Assembly (NCBI RefSeq): GCF_010183535.1
Contig: NC_071328.1
Coordinates: 496,001 to 560,000, forward strand
From: Caenorhabditis remanei
Lineage: Eukaryota; Nematoda; Chromadorea; Rhabditida; Rhabditidae
Length of the DNA stretch: 64,000 bases
Direction: 5' to 3'
Below the pieces are notes generated by a model. That model worked only from the letters and a program-made list of their open reading frames with translations, was not told the origin of the DNA and made no database searches. Shown here one piece after another: positions 1 to 11,448 of the stretch. Position 1 is the stretch's first letter, and the number at the start of each line of letters is the position of its first letter. A program made the position numbers and the translations under genes.

Positions 1-1223
1 AATTTTCTGAAGAAAAAACATAGAAAAAGATCTAGATGTTGTCATTGCAAGATATCTGGATAAACGAATAGACAGACCGATATTAATACAGTTTCATAAT
101 TGTAAATAGGAAAATTGTGTTCAAGATGTACCCGTAGACATAAAAAGTGTTTGAACAAATGGATAAACAGACAAACATCTAGTGACTAGCTACCTAATTA
201 AACTGATGTAATTGAAAACTTGGATAGTTTCCAATACTTTCGAAAACGTGAGACGATTTGGAATAGGATGCACAAACTAACTAAACATACTGCTCATTTT
301 GATCAAAACGTGTTCACAGACAACATACGGGTGGGAGAGAGCTGACAGGCTATATACAGTTTAGGTAGCCAGGTATCCGGACACTTGGATTATTTGACTC
401 ACATCTTACAACTAGCAAATTTGGATTTGAATTGTAAAAGTTCAAAACTTATGGATGATATTGAAAATTGTAAAAGTGATCAGAGTTACTACGAATAAAT
501 AAATTCTTGTGACTGGACTTATTGGAATAGACAGGCGACGCCAAACCATCGTGGTCATTGAGTTTGACATAAGAGTTATCTATGTTTGGTTTTATTTTGT
601 CAAAGTAACAAATTTGAGGGTTAAAGTGTAGTTTTGTAACTGAAGATCCGGATAGACAGACAGACAGATATCCGGATAATGATTATGTGGAGAGAGTGTA
701 ATAATTAATCAGTTTTCTTTAATTTTGAAGCTCCTTTTTCTCGTATACCATGCCTCGAGGGCGAAAACTGAATATATATTTGGAATCAGCGTTTTCTCAG
801 CTTTCCAATGATATAAGTCACATCTCATATTTCCAAACTGATTTCATGACGTTCCGTTGTGAGTAAGAGCAGCTCAAGACTAAATTTGGTTAAACCTTAG
901 AGTAAAACAACAACCTAAACTATTCAAACGGTCTCTACGGTCAAAAATTGTACGATGTTAAAAAAAAGTATTCGTAGAAGAGGCAAAAGAAGGGAATGAA
1001 GTGAAAAGGAAACGAAAAACGGGAACATATAAATATATGAATGTACTGGGAAAAAGGAGACACACAAAACATAGATACATACAAACATGAACAATAGACA
1101 AAAATTTAGAGAAGGGAGGGAGAGAAATTGAAAAGGAGAAGAAGAAGGAGAAGGAAATGATGAATTGGTGAAAAATGGAAATGGGATATGTATGTAGGAG
1201 AAGTTAGGAGTGGTTACTATAAA
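1..1223. other. Intergenic, no gene seen
   Basis: I see no plausible exon here. Long open frames on the minus strand around 924-1268 are pyrimidine-rich low-complexity translation and have no splice context. At about 727-840 there is one arm of a dispersed palindromic family whose arms read 'ggaatcagcgttttctcagc' near a 'cctcgagggc' core; fuller copies lie at 21225-21850 and 23755-24505. GACA-rich simple sequence occurs at about 655-670. Confidence 0.6.
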
Positions 1224-1225
1224 TA

Positions 1226-1640
1226 CCGTAAAAACTGTAATATAGGCGCATGCGCTTCTATTTTTCAACCCCCTTCTGAAAGTGCGCCTCTATTACAGGG
1301 GCGCCTCTAATAGAGGGTGCGCCTCTATTTTTCAACCTGCCCGTTTGGCTATTTTTTAAAACTTTTAAGTCATTAATATTCAATCAAACTAACATTTTTC
1401 TGGCAAAATTACTCAAATATCCTGAAATTTGCAGTACTTTGAACAAAAAAGTTAGGTTTAATTGTTTTTTTTTCACGAACTTTGAAAATGAATGATTGAA
1501 AAACAGAAAAATATCTCAAGCATATTAAGGGGGCGCCTCTATTAGAGGGTGCGCCACTATTATTCAAAGCGACTATCAGGGGGCGCCTCTATTAGAGGGG
1601 CGCCTCTAATAAAGGGGCGCTTCTATTACAGTTTTTACGG
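1226..1640. mobile_element. MITE-like element with terminal inverted repeats and TA duplication
   Basis: The ends are inverted copies of CCGTAAAAACTGTAATA, and each end abuts a TA dinucleotide (1224-1225 and 1641-1642). This fits a non-autonomous Tc1/mariner-type element, whose target site duplication is TA. Inside, next to both ends, the short palindromic word GGCGCCTCTATTAGAGG recurs several times with variations. There is no coding capacity, so movement would need a transposase in trans. The superfamily assignment is inferred from the TA alone. Confidence 0.7.
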
Positions 1641-1642
1641 TA

Positions 1643-3165
1643 TACGGATTTAGAGTGGAGATCTGAAATTCACAGAGTTTGACTCTGGCCATTCCGTTAG
1701 CCGAAACGCTTACTGTCAAGCAGCTCAATACCCACAATATTCCGAATCGCATAACTAAAATGTTTGGTTCAAAAATGAAGAATTTTATTGTATTGAGAAG
1801 AAATATTATCAAGAAAGGCCAAATTTTGGATAGTTCACAAAAGATATAAAGTAGTGCAAATTAAGTTTTAAACAATATAAGCAAAATTGTAGTCTCAACG
1901 CGTTTGCATAGGTCCACCTTACAAGGGAAGTACATGACGAGGCGAGTTGAACTTTTTCTATAAATTTGGTACTTTTGACCCTGAGAATTTCAAATCTGCA
2001 ATAAAAATCTGCAAAATGTTCCCCTGGACCGAGTTATGAGCCGTCCAACTTTTCATATGGTTAAGCTTATTACGAGAGACACACGATCTGCCAAAGTGCC
2101 TACCACAACCTATCTCTACATTTTCCAACTATCGGTAGCGCAGTGATTGTTAGAATATTGGGAATACCTAAGTCGCGAATTTTTCAGCAAATGCTCTTCC
2201 AGTTTTAAACCACTAACTGGAGTTTCCAATGGAATTCATGTTTGCGAACATTCATCGGGCTAGAATGACTTTTTTGACCATTTTTGCGCTTTTAGCAGTT
2301 TTTCACGACCTGTGGCAAACTAACGACTAGCCGTCTATTATCATATAAAAGATTAAGAACTCGCTGAGATCTACATTTTGGTATATTTTTCACCTCGTAA
2401 AATTAAGTTTTAAGCTAGTTACGCGCTTTTCTATTAATACTTTCAAAAATCTCTTAAAATGCTCAATAATGTTAGTAAATCTGCAAACTACTAAATTGGT
2501 AGCCTGAAGAAAATCTTCTGAAAGTCATCAATTCCAGTCACACACGTATTAAACAGAATTTGTACAAATAGTAAAATTAAACATGCTAACTTTGACCGTA
2601 CTTGTTTGACACAATTTCCAATCAAATACTTTCAAAAATGAATTAGAAATGAGCAAAAAATGTTAGTAAACCTGGAAACTACTAATTTGGAAGGCAGCAG
2701 CAAAAGAAATGTGTACAATGAGACAAAGGGCGACTTCAGAAAAGGTTCTCATTTTATTTTGTTGGTTGGGCAGACGGGTCGGATTGTTAGATGAGGAAAG
2801 GGAGGGAAAGGAGAACCCATGATACATGTCTCCAGGAAAAATGAGAAGAGGCGAAAGACGGATTGTTGTAAGGGCATTTTATTTATATGAAAAGAGGAAG
2901 GGAGAGAGAGAGAGAGAAAGAAAAGTAATGTTTGATTTGAGAATTGAGGGCGAGAGCAATTGATGAGATGAAAGGAAATAGAAGGGAGTTGAGGAGAGAG
3001 TGAGAAAGAGCAACACCTCATTACCAAACACATTTTTGATGAGAAGAAGCATTCGGGGAGCAGGAAGAATTTGAGATTTGAGGAGTAGAGAGAGAGAGAC
3101 AGGCATCAAGGATTAATGGTTTGGGCAAACTTATGGACTTTTTAGGTATCAGCACGTCTAGCTTC
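1643..3165. other. Intergenic, no gene seen; decayed repeats
   Basis: No supported exon. About 65 bp around 2445-2510 recurs as a diverged direct copy at about 2625-2695 (shared words include 'ttagtaaa' and 'aaactactaa'). About 2335-2430 is a single arm of the palindromic family that is complete at 26370-26672 ('gagatctacattttggtata'). The stretch 2780-3110 is GA-rich on the plus strand and produces long pyrimidine-rich open frames on the minus strand that I do not take as genes. Confidence 0.55.
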
Positions 3166-3589
3166 TTACAACCGCGCTCCACCAAAATCAAACAGAATTG
3201 TGTGCAAAATTGAGAGACTCACAAGGGAACCTTCAGAGGTCGCAAGCTTGGAATCGTTTCAAATTACTACCAGATATTAAGGACAACTTAAATAGGCATA
3301 TCCCAAATTTTTGTTTTGTGCTCGCCACTTGTCGCTGACAAAAACCGTTTCAAAAAGTCAGATTACGCACTGCAAAAGCCCGGGGATGGTTTATAAATAC
3401 AGGCGTAAGACTTAGAGACGCTTTCTTCAGCGACAAGTGGCGAGCACAAAACGAAAATTTTGGATATGCCTATTTAAGTTGTCCTTAATACCTGGTAGTA
3501 ATTTGAAACGATTCCAAACTTCTTGAGGTTCCCTTGTCAGAGAAATAGTCCCATTTCTCAAGGGGGATTTTAGTGGAGCGCAGTTGTCA
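3166..3589. repeat. Long inverted repeat (palindromic MITE-like)
   Basis: The outer ends read 'accgcgctccaccaaaat' and, inverted, 'attttagtggagcgcag'. Further in, about 60 bp around 'ttaaataggcatatcc' pairs with 'ggatatgcctatttaa', and 'ctcgccacttgtcgct' pairs with 'agcgacaagtggcgag'. The central spacer is only about 90 bp. No coding capacity. The GGAGCGC end motif recurs as isolated copies elsewhere in the window. Confidence 0.75.
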
Positions 3590-3845
3590 AAACTGTGTTG
3601 AGCTAATAAGTCTGCAGGTATATATCATTGTTGAGATTCCTGTTGACAACTTATATCTCCTGTTTCATATTTGGGTTACATTTTCATGTTTGAAGACTTT
3701 ATGATAACTCTGCAGGCTTTTGAAAAAAATAGTTGAGCGGAAGGAGAAAGGCGGGATTCCACTCAACCCTGATCTGAAACGAGTGTGTAGAGCTATTTTT
3801 AAGTTTTCAAGCGGCAAAGTAGGGGAGTGAAGGGTTATGAGTTAA

Positions 3846-4251
3846 GTTTGGCCTTTTTTAGTTGAAAACGCCAAACTTTGAGATTGTGTCATGGTAATAC
3901 TTATTGTCCCATCAAGTAGATTTTAAATGGATCATACAGATCAAAAGTAGATCTTTATTTTTGTAGTTGATAACTTTTCTGTACGGGCACTCCCTAGCAA
4001 GTTACATAGCGTCGAAGTAACTTCTCCCTCAAATCGACTCTTGGCAGTGCAAAACAGTGCGATTTTTGAGCTGTCCCCTTAAAATGACCATAACTCTCTA
4101 GGGAGTGTCCATACAAAAAAGTTGTTAACTACAAAAATGGAGCTCTACTTTTGATCTGTATGATCTATTAAAAATCTACTTGATGGGACAATAAGTATGA
4201 CCATGACACAATCTCAAAGATCCGACCTTTTCAACTGAAAAAGGCAAATCT
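3846..4251. repeat. Long inverted repeat (MITE-like)
   Basis: Arms of roughly 150 bp pair across a short centre. Examples are 'ttgagattgtgtcatgg' near the left end against 'ccatgacacaatctcaa' near the right end, and 'tacttattgtcccatcaag' against its inverse. The inner arms resemble the 'gttaactacaaaaatg' family common in this window. No open frame. Confidence 0.75.
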
Positions 4252-5215
4252 TAAAATACTTTCGAGCGGTACTGTATGTTAAAACCATAAATGTCATGCC
4301 CCGATCCGGGATAGCAAGGCCCAAAGGCCCAGGCCTGGTCTTGGTAAAATGTTCAAGCGGTTTATTTACAAAACACCTAGATGGCTTCGTTTATAAACAT
4401 TTGATTTATTGCAAACGTTGCAGAAACATTAGGAAAGAAAAAGGTTGCAAAAAGAGAAGACGAGAATAACCAAGTAACCATAACAAAATGATAGAGTGAA
4501 TCACGTTTTCCGAGGTTACAGACAGAACGTACAGACAAGGTTACTTTGAGGCTTGTGACCGTGAAAAGTGAAATTATTCAGAAATGACTGGTACAAATGA
4601 AAAAAAAAGAAAATTACAAAGCTACCCGTGATTTGCTTTTATATTCAAATTTAATCAAAACATGTGAAAATTCAATTTTGATTTTGAATCTAAAGAGCAA
4701 AACAAACTTATATCCAATATAACCACAAAAAAAAACTGATTCTAAGAAAACTTGGATGACTGAAAATCCCCATGACATGTCATCTGACCACTTTTCTTGC
4801 TGAATAAGAGAATTCGTAGGAGTAAAACATAAGAAAAATGAGTAGTATGTAAATTGACCTAACCGAATAAGGATGGAGAGGGGGCCAAAAAGATAAGAGG
4901 AAGGAGAGAGAGGAGTATGTGTATGCAATGCAATAAGAGTAACCGTTCATTAGTGTGTTTAGGATAGGAGGACGGAATGGAAGAGCAACAAATAATGGGC
5001 GGTTCAACAAGGAAGTAATTAATTATATGTAGAAGAAAAACGAAGAAGCCCCCGTAATAAGTGGAGTACTGTGGGATGGGGTGGTTGAACTGGCTCAATA
5101 GTTAATAAAGCTCGGGCGTAAGGTCCGCAACGAACAGATTCAAATGTTTTTTTCCGAGTCGTGTTGCGTGCGCGTTTACATTGAAAGATGCGGAAAATAC
5201 ACGTTAGAATCCTAT
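4252..5215. other. Intergenic, no gene seen
   Basis: No supported exon. A short repetitive GC-rich stretch ('ggcccaaaggcccaggcc') lies at about 4317-4340. The overlapping minus-strand open frames between 4614 and 5098 have low-complexity Leu/Ser/Phe/Tyr-rich translations, lack splice context and overlap one another in different frames, so I treat them as chance. Confidence 0.55.
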
Positions 5216-5508
5216 TATAAATTCACAACACTGCGCAGCATGGCTTTAAAGGCGCATCAAATTGTTCGAATGGGTCTCGCAGCGAAAACTTCTTACTGTA
5301 GTTAATGTTTTAGGGTTCCTCATGAATTTGTCAAATAAAATCAATTTCAAAAAATGGTTTATTAAATAGTTCTTTTTTATTGTTCATTTCACGAGAAGAG
5401 AAAACTAAAGTAACGAATGAACTACAGTAAGAAGTTTTCGCTGCGAGACCCATTCGAACAATTTGATGCGCCTTTACAGCCATGCTGCGCAGTGTTGTGA
5501 ATTTATAT
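5216..5508. repeat. Long inverted repeat with about 88-bp arms
   Basis: The left arm (5216-5303) and right arm (5419-5508) are near-perfect inverses, for example 'cactgcgcagcatggc' against 'gccatgctgcgcagtg', and 'aatgggtctcgcagcg' against 'cgctgcgagacccatt'. The spacer is about 115 bp and AT-rich. A related but diverged centre is nested at 24060-24215. Confidence 0.8.
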
Positions 5509-5769
5509 TTTTAATAGTCACTGTACCAAATCATTTTTTGTTGTGGAACGGAGCGCGTTTCCGTGATTTTACGACTCGCGGTTCTGTGATAAGGGTATAG
5601 GAGGTCATTGGTTAAAAAATAGTATAAACTTGTCTCTATCATCGATTCGCGAACATTTGTCGGTTGGTGTTATTCGAAATGGTCTCCGAGCGGAAAAATT
5701 GTTTTAATACTTTCCTGTGAAAAAATAAAGTTTCGGCAAAAATTTTCAAAACAAATATATCGTGTCCAG

Positions 5770-5998
5770 AAACACAAGTGCGGCAGGGAGTTGTGGGCGG
5801 AGCTTGAACTGCAAGCGGCGCAGATGATATTTCGAAATTCCAACTGATTTTTTAACGAGCAGAGTTTTAAGAACAATTTTATTGAAACAAAGATTTTAAT
5901 TGATTAACCATGAAAAATATGCAAATATACAGCTAAAACGTTGATTAAATCCTTGCAGTTTAAGCTCCGCCCACAACTCCCTGCCGCACATGCGTTTC
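5770..5998. repeat. Inverted repeat with about 45-bp arms
   Basis: Left arm 5770-5815 (core 'gcggcagggagttgtggg') pairs with right arm 5951-5998 ('cccacaactccctgccgc'). Weaker complementarity extends outward to about 5700 and 6050. No coding capacity. Confidence 0.7.
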
Positions 5999-6088
5999 AG
6001 CCCGCGATTTTTTTTTGAAAATCTTTGTCGGAAATTTATTTTTTCGGAACACCACCACCTTTATCACAACCCTCTGTTCCGCACCGCC

Positions 6089-6166
6089 GCTCCCGCCCAG
6101 TTAGCTCAACTGGTAACGAGATAGGCCAGTAGACAATAGGTTAGGGGTTCGAGTTTTGGTGGGAGC
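6089..6166 (+). pseudogene. tRNA-like element (degenerate tRNA or SINE head)
   Basis: The outer 7 bases GCTCCCG and TGGGAGC pair as an acceptor stem. An exact A-box (TAGCTCAACTGG) and a nearly complete B-box (GGTTCGAGTTT) lie at tRNA-like positions. The T-arm cannot form a normal stem (GGGG against TTTT), so a working tRNA is unlikely. The B-box context GTTCGAGTTTTGGTG is shared with the two elements at 32.7 and 33.4 kb, which suggests a common tRNA-derived family. Confidence 0.5.
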
Positions 6167-6372
6167 GCAACTTTTTTTGTTTTCTTTTAAAAGGATTTTC
6201 AGATGTTCCCGTGACCACCCGAAGGTATTTTAAGGTTTTCCACGTGGATTTCAGCCCAAAAATGCACAAAAAAGAACGCCGTGAACTATCCACGTGCCAG
6301 ATCCTTATCTTTGCTCTATAAATAACCACTCATTTGTTTCAGCCACGTATTCTTCTTCGTTCTCTCAAAAAA

Positions 6373-7494
6373 ATGGATAGAAGCATCGATCGTCGTCTAT
6401 GTGGACAATGTCATCAATCGATTGGCAGTGAGGCGTTGGTTGCCATGAATCGGTTATGGCACCCGGATCATTTCTGCTGTTCGTCGTGTAAACGTCCGAT
6501 TAAGCAGACTTTCCAGGTATGGGATTCGGTAGGAGAAAAGATGTAGTGAGAGAGAGAGAGAGAGGAAGAGAGCGCGCAGAGAAGCGAGAGTGTCTGACTT
6601 CTCTGCGTCTCTCCTTCCTCTCCCCTTGTCTTCGCGGGGGGCCCTAACTTTGAAGCCTCGTAACGCCCTACCTATGAGAGCTATTAAAAAGTTGTCAACT
6701 AACAAAATGTAGCAAATTTTACGTAGATTATTTTGTTAGTTGACAATTTTTTATTATCTGCAAAAGCTAGTGATATACAGGTGTTGGAAAAGATATAAGT
6801 CAAAAAGGTGGTAGAGTATAAGCGGGTAACAGTCTGATTATCAAAATTTTCATCAGAAAACGTATTTTTTGTGAAATTTGCTAAGAAAACTATAAAACAA
6901 CACTGGAAAACACAGAAACGTCAAAAAAGACGCAGAGAAGCGAGGGTGTCTGACTTCTCTGCGTCTCTCCAAGCCTCTCTTGTCGGCCGGTTCACCGCCA
7001 GACCCACTCTCAACTTTAAAAGTGCATATCTCAAAAGTGGGCGGAGCTATCAAAAAGTTGTTAAGTAATAAAATGTAGAACATTTCACGTAGATAATTTT
7101 ACTAGTTAATAACTTTTATGTATCTTGCCCACTTCTTGAGATATCGCCTTTCCAAATTATTAACTTTCAATTCTTCTCATTTTTTGAGGTATAACTTTTC
7201 AAAAAATAATTAAACTTTTACTATTTCCAGGCAGCCGACAACCACGCTTACTGTGTCCAATGCTTCGCCCAGAAATACAATCCAAAGTGCTCCGGATGCA
7301 TGGAAACTCTTGTCGACACGTGCCTTTTGGCTCTGGATCGTCACTGGCATCCACGTTGTTTCACTTGCAACACTTGTAACCGCCCATTGCCAAATGGAGA
7401 ATTCTATCTGGTTGATGATAAGCCGTACGATTTGGACTGTCATTGGGCGAAACGACTCGAGAAGCGAGAGCATATCGAGAGAGGAGAGCGTTAG
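6373..7494 (+). CDS. Two-LIM-domain protein
   Basis: Exons 6373-6516 and 7231-7494 encode 135 residues. The first LIM domain begins CGQCHQSIGSEALVAM, continues through HPDHFCCSSC and closes in exon 2 with AYCVQCF. The second starts CSGCMETLVD, contains HWHPRCFTCNTC and ends DLDCHW, so the metal-binding Cys/His pattern of two LIM zinc fingers is complete. LIM domains bind partner proteins, often at muscle attachments or in signalling complexes; with no other domain this is a small adaptor. The domain series most resembles PINCH-type or short LIM-only proteins, but I do not know the orthologue. A TATAAATA box (6317-6324) and a TTTCAG site (6337-6342, probably trans-spliced) precede the ATG. The single intron (6517-7230) is filled with dispersed repeats. 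Confidence 0.9.
6640..7150. repeat. Two copies of the 'gtcaactacaaaaatg' palindromic family in the LIM intron
   Basis: Inverted arms ('aaaagttgtcaact' against 'agttgacaattttt') and the core hairpin word 'gacgcagagaagcgag' against 'cttctctgcgtctctc' mark copies of the most abundant dispersed family in the window. They explain the open frames seen on both strands in this intron. Confidence 0.65.
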
Positions 7495-7685
7495 CTGCTA
7501 CGACTCCGGAAACTGAATCCTTTTCGTTAATTTCAATTCAAGGCTATACTGTTGTTTTATGTAAATGTATAGTAAAAAGTAAAGTAAATTTTTATAAAAT
7601 GTGGTTTAATTGCACCCAGAGAGACGCCCGCCAAACTCCCAAAAACACCAACCACCTCTACGCCCTCTCACCATTGTCGGCGGAA

Positions 7686-7980
7686 TCACAGGTAAAACGC
7701 CAGGGAGTCATGAATGGGCTAGAGATGGCTAAAGTGCTATATGGGCAAAATATGGCTCATCGATGGCCCATATTTGACGCATTCACTCACTCATCCGCGC
7801 CAATGGATTAAAAATGGATGAAGACAATATGGGTGAAAAATGTGTCATAAATGGCCCATCTGGATATCCATTGATCTTTTTCGATGAGTCACAAATGGGG
7901 CATCGATGAGCCATATTTTGCCCATATTGCACTTTAGCCATCGATGGCCCATTTATGGCTCCCTGGCGTTTTACCTGTGA
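7686..7980. mobile_element. MITE-like palindromic element
   Basis: The terminal inverted repeats are 'tcacaggtaaaacgccaggg' at the left and its inverse at the right end. The arms continue inward with repeated 'gatggccca' and 'atgggcaaaatatggctcat' words. It lies about 190 bp downstream of the LIM stop codon and is non-coding. Confidence 0.8.
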
Positions 7981-7982
7981 TG

Positions 7983-8045
7983 CCCCCGGTAGTCGAGTGA
8001 TCTAGGGCGCCCGACGCCGCACACGCTCGCCTGGTTCGATTCTTT
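7983..8045 (+). pseudogene. tRNA-like fragment with B-box
   Basis: An A-box-like TAGTCGAGTGATC and a consensus B-box GGTTCGATTCT are spaced as in a tRNA of the Leu/Ser type. The flanks GCCCCCG and TTCCCCC do not make a clean acceptor stem. It directly abuts the end of the preceding MITE. Most likely a tRNA relic. Confidence 0.4.
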
Positions 8046-8549
8046 TTCCCCCAAAAATCGTTTTCTTTTCTTTTTTTCTTTTCTCAATCAATTATATCAC
8101 TCAAAAGAGATAGATAGCGATAACTAAAGTATCTTCTAGTAACTTCACACCACGGGAGAAACATTTCTCCTTTCATCTTCCCTCTGTCAGGTTCAAAAGT
8201 AACTGAGTAGAAGAGGAGTCACCTGTGATGACGTCAGAATCTCCACTCTTTTTAGTACCACCCCACTCAATTGTTTCTCTGTGCTCTTCAACTTTTGAAT
8301 CCTTTTTGTGTTGTTACTCTCTCCAATTTTTGATGGGTTATGAGATGAGACATCTGTTTGTTTCCCGGGGATTGATGGGGTTCGCAACCTGCAAACCGGA
8401 TGTTATTTTTATTTATTTTTGGTTCGCGGCGTTGTGCCATCACTCTGAATAAACTTGGTGACTTAATTTTGAATTTTTAGGCCATCAGGTGTGTTCCAGA
8501 CAATTTGAGCCAAAAACAATGAAATTGCTCTTTCTGTCAAACTTTATAG
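8046..8549. other. Intergenic, no gene seen
   Basis: Nothing supported. Short open frames on both strands (about 8193-8452) overlap each other, lack splice signals and give unremarkable translations. Confidence 0.5.
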
Positions 8550-8812
8550 CCCAATTTCCCACCTGGTGGCCTAGAAACCCAAACATAGGTCATCAAACCT
8601 ATATATTCAAAATCAGCGTGACGGGAGCTTTCAGAAAAGTATAATCATGACTAGGTTTGCTTTCAATTGGGTTACTGTAGTTTTCGTGGCGAGACCCAAT
8701 TGAAAGCAAACCCGGACATGATTATACTTTTCTAAAAGCTCTTTTCACGCTGAATCTGATGAAATAGGTTTGGTGGTCTAGTTTCGGATTTCTAGGCCAC
8801 CTGGTGGGAAAA
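8550..8812. repeat. Family A palindrome, copy 1
   Basis: This is the first of eight copies in the window. The ends read 'ggtggcctagaaaccc' and its inverse. The inner arms hold 'gctttcagaaaagtataatc' and its inverse, with a centre containing 'attgggttactgtagttttc'. Confidence 0.8.
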
Positions 8813-8964
8813 GTCGGTCAGGAAAGTTTAAAGTGGTGGAACTAAGCGGTTTTGAAACGTCCTCAAGCCAAAGCCTAAGACCTTGAAACCCAAACTTAAG
8901 CTTTATAAGCCTTCCCTCACCTCTAAGCTAAAATTCTTTAAGCTAAGCCTAATTCTTTAAACCT

Positions 8965-9150
8965 AACAGCCATCAAGAAATTGTCAATTAGTGAATTGTA
9001 GCAAATTTTGTGTAGGCTATTCTATTAGTTGACAACTTTTGAATAGCTCCGCTTATTTTTGAGATATTAGCGTTTTGAGCAAGGTATCCCTTTATCTTTA
9101 AAGGCGCATATCTCAAAAGCGGGCGGAGCTATTCAAAAGTGGTCAACTAC
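8965..9150. repeat. Palindromic 'gtcaactacaaaaatg' family, small copy
   Basis: Left arm 'aagaaattgtcaattagt' and right arm 'attagttgacaacttttgaa', followed by 'aaggcgcatatctcaaaa', 'gggcggagctatt' and a second 'gtcaactac' arm. Non-coding. Confidence 0.6.
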
Positions 9151-10071
9151 AACCAATACATTTTTGATACGATACGCTATTTGAGAAGGAAACTTGGCAA
9201 ACTTCACATTTTAAGTTTCCAAACGTCCTGGAGCCAAAGAGTTTCCTCTCTACCTATCTCTGCAGGTGTCACCTTCTCCGAGCTCTATATTGTGTTCCAT
9301 ATCTCTCAGCCACACCACTGTCAATCGATCCCCGTCTCTTAGAAGAGAAACAGCTGTGATGGGAGGGCACACACACACACATCCTTCAGTCTTAACTTAC
9401 GCACTTTCTACCTCTGTGAGCACACTTAGGCTTAGGCTTAATTAAATCTAGGATTAGGCTTATTTTAAATTTAGGTTTAGGCTTAAGGTATATTTTTAGG
9501 CCACCTCAATAAATTATCCCAACGCCAATTTGCGGTGAAAAGTGTCTCGACCGCCCCGCCCGTCGTTTCACGGGGTGTAAACAACCATCTCGATTGATTA
9601 ACGATCAGTGTCTCCGGGTCTCTCAGAAGTGGGGGGACCACAAGAAGAAGATATTTCTCTCTCTTTGCACTTGTCGAGAAAGAGAGAGATATGTGTTGAT
9701 ATGTGTGTGTGTGCAGCTTCTCGACGGATGATTTATTCACTTTTTATCTATTTTTCGATTTTTCGTGGCTCAGTGTTCCCCCCTCGTAGGTGGTGATGGC
9801 CTAGGTGGAGTTTTTGGTTTTCTAGGCTACACCGAGATTTTTGAAACTCATTAAAAAATGTATGATGAATCTAGTCGCTTGATCATTTTTCATTATTGTA
9901 CACATAAATATTAGAATTTTTATAATTATCCGTTATTTAAGGTTATGTTATTTTTTCTTCTTGAACACAATAACTGAGATCCTGGATTTTTGAAAAACTT
10001 GGTTATTTAAATCCAAAAACTACCAAAACCTTCAGAAACTCGCTGCGTTACAGCTTATTTGACCGACTTTA
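9151..10071. other. Intergenic, no gene seen
   Basis: A CA dinucleotide run lies near 9369-9382. A short hairpin (9649-9690) pairs 'atatttctctctcttt' with 'aaagagagagatat'. Several 'ttaggctta'-like words cluster at 9425-9485. No exon is supported. Confidence 0.5.
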
Positions 10072-10366
10072 CCACGTGGTGGCCTAGAAACCCAAAACTA
10101 GTCCGTCAAACCTATTCCATTAAATTCAGCGTGAGAAGAGCTTTCAGAAAAGTATAATCATTACCAGGTTTGCTTTCAATTGGGTTTCACCGCGAAAACT
10201 ACAGTAACCCAATTTAAAGGCGCATACCGTAGTTTCGTGATGGGACCCAATTGAAAGCAAACCCGGACATGATTATACTTTTCTGAAAGCTCTCGTCACG
10301 CTGATTCTGAATTTATATGTTTGATGGCCGAGGTTTGGGTTTTTAGGTCACCAGGAGAAAAAGTCG
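10072..10366. repeat. Family A palindrome, copy 2
   Basis: Same ends and inner arms as the copy at 8550, with an extended centre that includes both 'aaaggcgcataccgtagttt' and 'cgcgaaaactacagtaaccc'. Confidence 0.8.
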
Positions 10367-10879
10367 GCCACTAACTTTTTTTCGAGTTTTCTTGTGTAGA
10401 AAACCTAGTTTTGCGTTTCCAGAAAGGAGATTGGGTTATGAAGTTAAAAAATGTTTTTTGGTTCAAATTGTCTGGAATTCTTCAATTTTTCTCCCCAGCT
10501 TTAATGTATCAAAAAATTATTAACTGATTTTTGATCTCCCATCAATCACAAAAAGGAATTCAAGAGTATTTTCGAGTGCATGAACTTTAGAGATTCTATC
10601 TTTTTCTCTTCTTCTTTCTTTTTGAAGATTCTGTCACAAAAAATCACGTCAAGTGATGTTTTGAGCTGGGAGGAGAGAAGGGGGAGAAGGTATTAACAAA
10701 AATAGTCACTCTCTTTTTTTACTTATTTCTTTTTTTTGCATATGTTTTTACATTTTTCTGAAGGACAAGTAGAAACGTTCTTCTTTCCTCTGCAAGTCAC
10801 AAAAATTTACATATTTCAGTCAAAAAATCTCGAGAAATACCCTAAAACTCCTCTTGTCAGTTTTCCTAACCTAATATCC

Positions 10880-11165
10880 CCCCTGGTGGCCTAGAAATCT
10901 AAACTTCGGTTATCAAACCCATATATTCAGAATCAGCGTGACGAGTGCTTTCAGAAAAGTATAATCATGCCCGGGTTCGCTCTCGATTGGGTCTCACCAC
11001 GAAACTACGGTATGCGCCTTTAAATTGGGTTACTGTAGTTTTCGTGGTGAGACCCAGTTGAAAGCAAACCCGGGCATGATTATACTTTTCTGAAAGCTCT
11101 TATCACGCTAAATCTAATGGTATAGGTTTCGTGGCCTAGTTTTGGATTTCTAGGTCACCATGAGA
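10880..11165. repeat. Family A palindrome, copy 3
   Basis: Upstream of the globin start codon by about 280 bp. The arms include 'gcccgggttcgctctcgatt' and the inverse 'aaagcaaacccgggc'. It may lie within the globin promoter region. Confidence 0.8.
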
Positions 11166-11434
11166 AAAACTCGGCCACCAATGTTTTTTTCTATTTTTTC
11201 GTTTTTTTCTTGTGTAGAACACTAGTTGGGACCCCCCGTTATGATGGAACGAGAAATTTTATGACTTCTATCTCTCAGTTTCTCTTTTTTTTAAAGATTT
11301 CTGATGTTTTCCGTCTATTTGAAATTCTGATTTTTTTTTTGAAAAATTAAAAATTCCACGATTTTTTCGTGTCTGTGTGACGTTTTTTTTGGTTTTTTGA
11401 TTCCTCTGATATCTGAAAATTTGAATACTTAAAT

Positions 11435-11440
11435 TTTCAG
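11435..11440 (+). promoter_or_regulatory. Probable SL1 trans-splice acceptor of the globin gene
   Basis: AAATTTTCAG ends at 11440, 8 bases before the ATG that opens the globin frame. No upstream exon is apparent, so this acceptor probably receives a spliced leader. Confidence 0.5.
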
Positions 11441-11448
11441 AAAATATA

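Noticed and set aside
924..5098. Several minus-strand open frames of 60-114 codons
   Set aside because: They are Leu/Ser/Phe/Pro/Tyr-rich translations of purine-rich plus-strand sequence, overlap one another in different frames and have no matching splice sites.
6089..6166. Functional tRNA gene
   Set aside because: The A-box and acceptor stem look good, but the T-arm cannot form and no reasonable anticodon arm is visible.
9649..9690. Short hairpin resembling a miRNA precursor
   Set aside because: The stem is only about 16 bp of CT/GA simple sequence with a small loop, too short and too low in complexity for a miRNA precursor.
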